A program made the translations under genes and the position numbers. Positions 1 to 5,021 of a stretch of 5,021 nucleotides of DNA are shown here, piece by piece. This stretch comes from UBA2040 sp965660955 (GTDB lineage Bacteria; Bacteroidota; Bacteroidia; Flavobacteriales_D; Crocinitomicaceae). Position 1 is the stretch's first letter. Every line of letters begins with the position of its first letter. The notes beneath the pieces are model-generated. The model searched no databases. It saw only the letters and a program-made list of their open reading frames with translations, and was not told the DNA's origin. Location of the stretch: NCBI GenBank assembly GCA_965660955.1, contig CBFIBY010000171.1, forward strand, positions 1-5,021, read 5' to 3'.

Positions 1-1480
1 AGTCGTTGTACTCCAAAGTCCATTCGTTGTCTGGTAATCCATTTGTCAAAATGAATTTTAATCCGATTTTTGTCGCTGCATCCACATTCTTTGGACAATA
101 CAATGCACATAAATCGTCAATTACAGCAATTGCACTAGGTGGATTTGATAGTCCATCTACTACATTCAAAGCATTTATTTTATAGAAATTACTATTTACG
201 TTTATTCCGACGAACTGTGTCAGGTAAGTTGAATTCAACCACAGTTTCGAGAATGATGGTTCTTGATAATAAGCTGGCCATCCTCCCACATTAGGTGGCT
301 CAAGGTAATTTTGTCCAAGCGTACCGTTAATCCAAAATAGATTCAAGTACATTTCATAATCCGTTGCCAAATCGACATTCGGAACAGATTGTGAGGTGTT
401 GAACCACGAGAAAGTTGATTCTATTGGACTTTTAATCAATGAACCGCGAACGGCGATATCATAAAAGTGCTCGCTTTTGAGCAATTGATCCATCACCGGT
501 AGAATGTCAAAATTATTAATCGTTAAGGTTTGCGCCATAACTGGAATGACATTGTTGAGCACATCCGTTGTCATGTCATAATTCACAAAATAACGATACA
601 ACTTCTTACAAATAAAAGTTGCTGCAGAAGGCTGCTGGAATATCACATCAATATAATCTGAATACTCGTTTGCTCCATTTCCAGAAATTTGCACGTTTCC
701 AAAATGATTGGAAAGTTGTTTGGTTGTGTTATCGTGGAAAGCAGGAACAAACACCGAAACAGGTGAAGGCATTGTTTCGCTTCGTAACCCATCAACTGTG
801 TAACCCGTTAATATTTTAGCTCCTGCTGCTACGTCGGCTTCAGTATATGTTGAATAATCACCTGGCCCAATTTGAGTACCTTTCCCTAATGTATAAAGCT
901 CCAATAATTCTCTTGAGAAATTCTCATTGGGCGAGAAAACATTATTGGAGGCTCCGTTTAGGAACAAAAGCATTGCTGGATCAATTGTGATGTCTTTTAT
1001 CATCTGCTTGAAATTACCCAAAGCATGTGTTCGAATAATTTCGTGATAATTATACGTAGCACGAGAATCAAAAACACTTTCTAACGCAAAGTGATTCTGC
1101 CAAAACAAGCACATTTTTTCCGAAATATCTCCAGTATTGGTGTTGAGTCGTTGCATCATCCAAGCCACCAATGAACGGTAACGCGCATTTTCGTTGGGCT
1201 GTGTATCCGGACCTTGGTAAACGCTGTTCACCCATGTTGTTCCGAATGGAGCAACTGTTTCTTGAGGGTCATACGCCAAAGGAGGATTGATGGTTGGCAT
1301 TGTCAGCAAGTTGGCAACGGTCGTATTCATACCATCGGTAACTGCTGTTTGAATTTGCTGGTAAGTAGCTCCGAATAAGGCACGACGCATTAGGTGTGCG
1401 GCTTGGTCGAAGGTCCAGGCACCGGTGTACGGACTCATGCTGAGCGTTGCCGGTTGATCTACAATAACATCTGGAGTCAT
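1..1480 (-). CDS. DUF1800 domain-containing protein, 3' end beyond the window
   Basis: A continuous frame of 493 codons starts at ATG 1478-1480 and leaves the left edge without a stop, so the C-terminus is missing. An in-frame TGA at 1484-1486 rules out an upstream extension. Family-typical segments in order are HLMRRALFGAT (residues 29-39), KMCLFWQNHFAL (122-133), NENFSRELLELYTLG (185-199), AKILTGYTVDG (221-231), FVPAFHD (244-250), PSAATFICKKLYRYFV (284-299) and EPPNVGGWP (394-402). These match the DUF1800 (PF08811) pattern. The biochemical function of the family is not established; in many bacteria these genes lie next to DUF1501 genes, whose products are often exported. No signal peptide or membrane segment is visible at the N-terminus, which begins polar (MTPDVIVDQP). 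The start has no Shine-Dalgarno, only an AT-rich leader, as is usual in Bacteroidota. It lies 92 nt after queG in a different frame and is probably functionally unrelated to it. Family assignment is confident; role is unknown. Confidence 0.9.
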   Translation of the reverse strand, partial: MTPDVIVDQPATLSMSPYTGAWTFDQAAHLMRRALFGATYQQIQTAVTDGMNTTVANLLTMPTINPPLAYDPQETVAPFGTTWVNSVYQGPDTQPNENARYRSLVAWMMQRLNTNTGDISEKMCLFWQNHFALESVFDSRATYNYHEIIRTHALGNFKQMIKDITIDPAMLLFLNGASNNVFSPNENFSRELLELYTLGKGTQIGPGDYSTYTEADVAAGAKILTGYTVDGLRSETMPSPVSVFVPAFHDNTTKQLSNHFGNVQISGNGANEYSDYIDVIFQQPSAATFICKKLYRYFVNYDMTTDVLNNVIPVMAQTLTINNFDILPVMDQLLKSEHFYDIAVRGSLIKSPIESTFSWFNTSQSVPNVDLATDYEMYLNLFWINGTLGQNYLEPPNVGGWPAYYQEPSFSKLWLNSTYLTQFVGINVNSNFYKINALNVVDGLSNPPSAIAVIDDLCALYCPKNVDAATKIGLKFILTNGLPDNEWTLEYND

Positions 1481-1520
1481 AGGTCAATATTTATTGCAAT
1501 TTAAAGAATTTGAATGAGAA

Positions 1521-1539
1521 TTGAAAACACTATTTTCAA
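1521..1539. repeat. AT-rich inverted repeat between queG and the DUF1800 gene
   Basis: Perfect 7-nt arms TTGAAAA and TTTTCAA are separated by 5 nt in the 92-nt gap downstream of queG. It could be a weak transcription terminator for queG or a regulator-binding palindrome for the DUF1800 gene. It lacks a GC-rich stem, and on the minus strand it is followed by TTCTCATTC rather than a clean T-tract, so a classical intrinsic terminator is doubtful. In such AT-rich DNA a repeat of this size can arise by chance. Confidence 0.3.
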
Positions 1540-1572
1540 CATAACATTTTTAATAGAAGTATTGATTATCAA

Positions 1573-2499
1573 CTATTTTGCCAAAAAATCAATATTACGC
1601 TTCAACCCATCAAACTTTGTGCGCTTGACGGCTGACAGTTTGAACAATTCCTTGAAGGTCATTTCGGAAAGCTCCTCCCAGTCCTTGGTATTGAATTCCA
1701 TTAGACTTGGTTTTGGACTAAATCGACCTTCTGAATGGGGTTTCGAAAAACGATTCCAGGGACAAACATCTTGGCATATATCACAACCAAACATCCAATT
1801 GTCCATTTTTCCTTTGAATTCATTCGGTAGAATTTGGTCCTTCAATTCTATCGTCAAATAACTTATACATTTTGATCCGTCCACTACATACGGTTCGACA
1901 ATAGCATCAGTAGGACAATCATCAATACAGGCTGTGCAAGTGCCACAATAATCTTTTATCGGTCCATCTGCAGTAAGTTCCAAATCCAGAATAAGCTCAG
2001 CAATGAAGAAAAATGAGCCGTGTTTAGGGTGAATTAAATTGCTGTTCTTTCCCATCCAACCCAAACCGCTTTTTTTCGCCCATGCCTTGTCCATTACTGG
2101 AGCCGAATCAACGAAAACGCGCCCTCCTACTTCTCCAATTTCATCTTGTATGGATTGGAAGAAAGTTTTTAATTTGTCCTTGATGACAAAATGGTAATCT
2201 TCGCCGTAGGCATATTTTGATATCTTAGGTGCATCTTTATTTTGTTCTACTTCGGGAAAATAGTTGAGCAATAAAGAAACGACACTTTTCGCATCATCGA
2301 CGAGTAATCGTGGATCCAATCGCTTGTCGAAATGATTGTTCATGTAACTCATTTTTCCTTGATGGTTCTTGTTCAACCAATCTTCTAAACGCGGTGCTTC
2401 TTCCTCCAGAAAATCAGCTTTGGAAATACCACAAAAGAAAAAGCCCAATTCCTGGGCTTTTTCTTTTATAAAACGTGTATTTCTTTCTGTGCTATTCAT
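1573..2499 (-). CDS. queG: Epoxyqueuosine reductase QueG (short form)
   Basis: This 308-residue cytoplasmic enzyme catalyses the last step of queuosine synthesis: cobalamin- and iron-sulfur-dependent reduction of epoxyqueuosine to queuosine at position 34 of GUN-anticodon tRNAs. The double 4Fe-4S signature is complete: C185, C188, C191 and C195 in CGTCTACIDDCP, C211, then C239, C242 and C246 in CDICQDVCPWN. By family knowledge, C185/C188/C191/C246 and C195/C211/C239/C242 should hold the two clusters. The conserved DSAPVMDKAWA segment begins at D131, the likely catalytic acid, followed by SGLGWMGKNS (144-153). The protein ends soon after the ferredoxin part, so the C-terminal HEAT-like tRNA-binding region of the roughly 380-residue E. 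coli and B. subtilis enzymes is absent; short forms are common in Bacteroidota. The ATG start is fixed by the ruvB stop one codon upstream in the same frame. The 3-nt gap implies co-transcription and perhaps translational coupling with ruvB. No other queuosine gene is in view. Confidence 0.96.
   Translation of the reverse strand: MNSTERNTRFIKEKAQELGFFFCGISKADFLEEEAPRLEDWLNKNHQGKMSYMNNHFDKRLDPRLLVDDAKSVVSLLLNYFPEVEQNKDAPKISKYAYGEDYHFVIKDKLKTFFQSIQDEIGEVGGRVFVDSAPVMDKAWAKKSGLGWMGKNSNLIHPKHGSFFFIAELILDLELTADGPIKDYCGTCTACIDDCPTDAIVEPYVVDGSKCISYLTIELKDQILPNEFKGKMDNWMFGCDICQDVCPWNRFSKPHSEGRFSPKPSLMEFNTKDWEELSEMTFKELFKLSAVKRTKFDGLKRNIDFLAK
2433..2467 (-). terminator. Terminator-like perfect hairpin inside the 5' end of queG
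   Basis: Two perfectly complementary 15-nt arms (2433-2447 and 2453-2467) flank a 5-nt loop. Read on the minus strand, the 5' arm is A-rich and ends in GCCCA, and the 3' arm is TGGGC followed by TTTTTCTTTT, so a GC core followed by a T-run resembles an intrinsic terminator. It covers codons 11-23 of queG and starts 32 nt after the A of the start codon. The encoded residues (KEKAQELGFFFCG) are ordinary for the QueG N-terminus, so the coding function is intact. It may act as an attenuator or polarity element that translating ribosomes keep open, or it may be a by-product of Lys/Glu codons followed by Phe codons. The structure is certain from the sequence; the function is inference. Confidence 0.45.
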
Positions 2500-2502
2500 G
2501 AA

Positions 2503-3555
2503 TTAAAACAATCCTCCTTGCTCCCAACCTTTCGTCTTACCCAAATGTTTGTAGGCTTTTTCCGTTGCTTTTCTTCCTCGAGGAGTTCGCATGAGAAATC
2601 CTTCTTGAATTAAAAACGGTTCGTATACTTCTTCTAATGTACCGGCATTTTCACCGATGGCAGTTGCTATAGTTGTAAGACCAACTGGTCCTCCGTTGAA
2701 TTTTTCTATCATCGTCGAAAGCATACGATTGTCCATTTCATCCAAGCCGTTTTTATCCACGTGCAAGGCGTCCAAACCGTATTCTGTGATATCTAAGGTA
2801 ATCGTTCCATTGCCTTTTATTTGAGCGAAATCGCGCACTCTTCTTAACAACGCATTTGCAATTCGAGGTGTGCCTCGGCTGCGACTAGCAATTTGGTAGG
2901 CTGCTTTGGACTCAATTTCGATTTCCAATAATCCGGATGAGCGCTCGACGATATTCATTAAGGTCTCAGCGTCATAATAGTTTAATCGCGAATTAATCCC
3001 GAAACGTGCTCTTAACGGTGAAGTCAGCAATCCTGAACGGGTTGTTGCTCCAATTAATGTAAAAGGATTCAAACTGATTTGAACAGTCCGTGCATTTGGT
3101 CCTGTATCGATCATGATATCGATCGAATAATCCTCCATAGCCGAATACAGATATTCTTCAACTAAAGGAGACAAACGGTGAATTTCATCGATAAACAAAA
3201 CGTCACCGGTTTCGAGGTTCGTCAATAGTCCAGCTAAATCGCCTGGTTTATCCAGAACCGGTCCGCTAGTAACTTTAAAACCTACGCCCAGCTCATTTGC
3301 AATGATATTTGCCAAAGTGGTTTTACCGAGGCCTGGAGGTCCATGCAAAAGAACATGATCCAAGGGTTCATTTCTCAAGGTCGCCGCCTTTACAAAAATC
3401 TCTAAGTTTTCTACAATCTTAGGCTGTCCAGCAAAATCATTCAAGGATTTCGGTCGGAGTACTTTGTCGTAGTCCTGATCTGCTGGCTGATGTTCTGCCT
3501 CTTCCCTATAATCGAATGATTCTTCCAAATGAAATTGATTTACCCAAAAATACAA
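2503..3555 (-). CDS. ruvB: Holliday junction branch migration ATPase RuvB
   Basis: RuvB is the hexameric AAA+ motor that, with RuvA, drives branch migration of Holliday junctions, and RuvC then resolves them. Numbering from TTG 3553-3555 (350 codons), the protein shows LRPKSLNDFAGQ (33-44), Walker A GPPGLGKTT (72-80), Walker B FIDEIH (121-126), sensor 1 GATTR (169-173), the arginine finger in LRARFG (probably R184), sensor 2 GTPRIAN (228-234), and the C-terminal winged-helix DNA-binding domain with GGPVGLTT and PFLIQEGFLMRTPRGR (313-328). The family is usually about 335-345 residues. No in-frame ATG exists before the ATPase core, the first internal Met being residue 140, so the start must be non-ATG. 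TTG 3555 is the longest option. TTG 3526-3528 gives 341 residues, drops an unusual hydrophobic MYFWV start and clears the upstream terminator, so it is at least as likely. Neither ruvA nor ruvC is nearby, as is common in Bacteroidota. queG follows after 3 nt. Confidence 0.96.
   Translation of the reverse strand: MYFWVNQFHLEESFDYREEAEHQPADQDYDKVLRPKSLNDFAGQPKIVENLEIFVKAATLRNEPLDHVLLHGPPGLGKTTLANIIANELGVGFKVTSGPVLDKPGDLAGLLTNLETGDVLFIDEIHRLSPLVEEYLYSAMEDYSIDIMIDTGPNARTVQISLNPFTLIGATTRSGLLTSPLRARFGINSRLNYYDAETLMNIVERSSGLLEIEIESKAAYQIASRSRGTPRIANALLRRVRDFAQIKGNGTITLDITEYGLDALHVDKNGLDEMDNRMLSTMIEKFNGGPVGLTTIATAIGENAGTLEEVYEPFLIQEGFLMRTPRGRKATEKAYKHLGKTKGWEQGGLF
2513..2519 (-). promoter_or_regulatory. 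Possible Shine-Dalgarno for queG within the ruvB 3' end
   Basis: The minus strand reads AAGGAGG, a perfect anti-16S match, overlapping the codons for the last residues of RuvB (QGGLF). The gap to the queG ATG is 13 nt, longer than the usual 5-9, and Bacteroidota rarely rely on this motif. It may still assist re-initiation by ribosomes finishing ruvB, or it may simply be Gln-Gly-Gly coding sequence. Confidence 0.35.
3545..3552 (-). promoter_or_regulatory. Candidate Bacteroidota -7 promoter element for ruvB
   Basis: The minus strand reads TATTTTTG, an exact match to the Bacteroidota sigma factor -7 consensus TAnnTTTG, directly after the T-tract of the ctaD terminator. A start a few bases downstream would leave a leader of about 10 nt before TTG 3526-3528. 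No TTTG or TTG occurs at the expected 17-23 nt upstream spacing, so the -33 half is missing. The T-rich context makes a chance match plausible. Confidence 0.3.
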
Positions 3556-3589
3556 AAACCCTTCTTCCCGATTGCTATCGAGAGAAGGG
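3554..3589 (-). terminator. Rho-independent terminator after ctaD
   Basis: On the minus strand a stem with arms starting CCCTTC and ending GAAGGG closes over the loop AGCA (3559-3589). I count 13 pairs including one T-G wobble and a single bulged A, and the stem is followed immediately by TTTTTG. It begins 23 nt after the ctaD stop codon, the expected place for a terminator of the oxidase transcript. Its T-tract runs into the start region of ruvB, so ruvB must be read either by leakage through it or from a promoter close to or overlapping it. The complementary strand also ends the stem with GGGCTTTTA, so it could work weakly in the other direction. Confidence 0.8.
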
Positions 3590-3612
3590 CTTTTACTAAA
3601 TATTGTGAACCA

Positions 3613-5021
3613 CTAATGTTCTTCTTCGCCTTCGGCAAGCGGAACTGTCTGTGGTATAAAGTCATCATCAGCTCCTGGCTTAGAGTAATCATACGGCCAT
3701 CTATGTACGGTTGGCAATTCTCCTGGCCAGTTACCGTGAATATGTTCAACTGGTGTTGTCCATTCCAACGTATTTGATCTCCATGGATTCTGCGGAGCTT
3801 TTGGTCCTCTCCAAATTGAGTAGAAGAAGTTAAACAAGAACAAAGCTTGACCCAATGCCGCGATAATGGCAAATACAGTAATGATTACGTTCAAATCCAA
3901 CATCATATCACCTGCAACACTATCAAATTCATTGTAAACTGAATAATCATAATATCTACGTGGTGCTCCTGCAATTCCAACGAAGTGCATTGGGAAGAAT
4001 ACTCCATACGCTCCAATAATTGTAATCCAGAAGTGCGCATATCCCATTCGCATGTTCATCATTCGTCCGTACATTTTCGGGAACCAATGATACACTCCGG
4101 CAAACATTCCAAATACGGCCGACATACCCATTACAACGTGGAAGTGTGCTACAACGAAATACGTATCGTGTACAGCAATATCCAATGCTGAATCGGCAAG
4201 GATAATTCCTGTAACACCCCCCGTAATAAACGTTGATACCAAGCCAATTGCAAACAGCATGGCTGGCGTTAAATTCAAGGAACCTTTCCAAAGTGTTGTG
4301 ATGTAGTTAAATACTTTCACCGCTGATGGAATGGCTATCAACAAGGTTGTAAATACGAAGACGGAGCCAAGGAATGGATTCATACCCGTAACGAACATGT
4401 GGTGACCCCAAACAATGAAGGAAAGGAAACCAATCGCCAAGATTGACCCAATCATTGCTCGATAACCAAAGATTGGTTTACGTGCATTTGTAGAAATAAT
4501 CTCCGAGGATAATCCAAGGGCTGGTAATAATACGATATAAACCTCTGGGTGACCTAGGAACCAGAACAAGTGCTGATACAACAATGGAGATCCACCAGAG
4601 TTCGTTAGCATTTCTCCACCAACTATAATGTCAGATAAGTAAAAGCTTGTTCCTCCTAGTCGGTCCATCATCAATAGCAAGGCTGCTGATAATAAAACTG
4701 GGAAAGAAAGTACACCAAGAACAGCGGTTACAAAGAATGCCCAGATTGTAAGTGGCATACGTGTCATTTTCATTCCTTTCGTACGAAGATTCAATACGGT
4801 AACAATATAGTTCAAAGATCCTATCAATGATGATGCAATGAATATTGTCATGGAAACCAACCATAATGTCATCCCTGTTCCGGAGCCACTGACGGCTTGA
4901 GGCAAGGCGGAAAGTGGCGGATAAATCGTCCATCCGGCCATCGCAGGTCCAGATTCTACAAACAAGGATACCAACATGATGATCGATGACAAAGCAAAGA
5001 ACCAATATGATAACATATTCA
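3613..5021 (-). CDS. ctaD: Cytochrome c oxidase subunit I, 5' end beyond the window
   Basis: This is the catalytic heme-copper subunit of the aa3-type oxidase, a membrane protein that reduces oxygen to water and pumps protons. About 469 C-terminal codons are present; the right edge cuts the gene, so the N-terminal helices, including the first heme a histidine and the D-channel entry, are missing. Numbering from the internal Met at 5016, the CuB ligands are H156, H205 and H206. Y160 in GHPEVY is the residue cross-linked to H156, and E158 in the same motif marks the A1 subtype. K234 in SAVKVF is the K-channel lysine, with Ser231 where many homologues have Thr. HDTYFVVAHFH (283-293) supplies the Mg-site H283/D284, the heme a3 ligand H291 and the heme a ligand H293. 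The arginine pair of APRRYY (R353, R354) contacts the heme propionates. About ten hydrophobic helices are visible, then a soluble tail with SNTLEWTTPVEHIHGNWPGE and an acidic end (GEEEH). All catalytic residues in view are intact. The stop is TAG at 3613-3615, followed by a terminator. Other oxidase subunits probably lie upstream, outside the window. Confidence 0.97.
   Translation of the reverse strand, partial: NMLSYWFFALSSIIMLVSLFVESGPAMAGWTIYPPLSALPQAVSGSGTGMTLWLVSMTIFIASSLIGSLNYIVTVLNLRTKGMKMTRMPLTIWAFFVTAVLGVLSFPVLLSAALLLMMDRLGGTSFYLSDIIVGGEMLTNSGGSPLLYQHLFWFLGHPEVYIVLLPALGLSSEIISTNARKPIFGYRAMIGSILAIGFLSFIVWGHHMFVTGMNPFLGSVFVFTTLLIAIPSAVKVFNYITTLWKGSLNLTPAMLFAIGLVSTFITGGVTGIILADSALDIAVHDTYFVVAHFHVVMGMSAVFGMFAGVYHWFPKMYGRMMNMRMGYAHFWITIIGAYGVFFPMHFVGIAGAPRRYYDYSVYNEFDSVAGDMMLDLNVIITVFAIIAALGQALFLFNFFYSIWRGPKAPQNPWRSNTLEWTTPVEHIHGNWPGELPTVHRWPYDYSKPGADDDFIPQTVPLAEGEEEH

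Noticed and set aside
619..819. Short plus-strand open frame within the DUF1800 gene
   Set aside because: It is antisense to conserved DUF1800 sequence and shows no domain, ribosome site or family resemblance.
1269..1487. Minus-strand 72-codon frame overlapping the start of the DUF1800 gene
   Set aside because: It is in a different frame from the clearly homologous DUF1800 sequence and has a shadow-like composition rich in Cys, Arg and Ser.
1485..1496. Palindrome caatatttattg just upstream of the DUF1800 start
   Set aside because: It is only a 5-bp repeat of A/T-rich sequence in an AT-rich leader, well within chance.
1514..1861. Plus-strand open frame of 115 codons over the queG 3' end and the gap
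   Set aside because: It lies antisense to the conserved iron-sulfur and C-terminal coding part of queG, has no recognisable motif, and is best explained as the mirror of a real gene.
3956..4291. Minus-strand alternative frame inside ctaD rich in Cys and Tyr
   Set aside because: The heme- and copper-ligand-bearing frame of ctaD covers the same bases without a break, so this is a frame shadow.
1..5021. Search for a CRISPR array, tRNA, insertion-sequence ends, toxin-antitoxin pair or phage genes
   Set aside because: No spaced direct repeats, cloverleaf, transposase motif or small paired genes were seen. The window is almost fully occupied by four conserved same-strand genes.

Overview
The window looks like chromosomal housekeeping DNA from a member of the Bacteroidota, most likely a Flavobacteriia-type organism. 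The support is the moderately AT-rich composition, the C-terminal sequence style of the cytochrome oxidase (SNTLEWTTPVEHIHGNWPGE), the RuvB C-terminus (EPFLIQEGFLMRTPRGR), the short QueG form, and weak or absent Shine-Dalgarno sequences. A precise genus cannot be given from the sequence alone.

All four genes are on the minus strand and read from right to left. First comes the 3' part of ctaD (cytochrome c oxidase subunit I, 3613 to the right edge). After a strong terminator-like hairpin (3554-3589) comes ruvB (Holliday-junction branch-migration ATPase, 2503-3555). queG (epoxyqueuosine reductase, 1573-2499) follows only 3 nt after ruvB. After a 92-nt AT-rich gap comes a long DUF1800-family gene that starts at 1480 and runs off the left edge. 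No plus-strand gene, RNA gene, mobile element or CRISPR array was seen, and no gene-free stretch exceeds 100 bases.

The genes do not form one pathway: aerobic respiration, recombination repair, tRNA queuosine synthesis and a poorly characterised surface or secreted-protein family. ruvB and queG are packed tightly enough to be co-transcribed. ctaD appears to end in its own terminator, and the DUF1800 gene may be separate.

The points worth a second look are non-coding. A perfect 15-bp inverted repeat with a T-rich 3' arm, shaped like an intrinsic terminator, lies inside the first 25 codons of queG. ruvB has no ATG start and begins on or just after the T-tract of the ctaD terminator, where a match to the Bacteroidota -7 promoter element also sits. 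ctaD, ruvB and queG share one reading frame interrupted only by their two stop codons. I see no evidence of a novel defence, mobile or biosynthetic system here.
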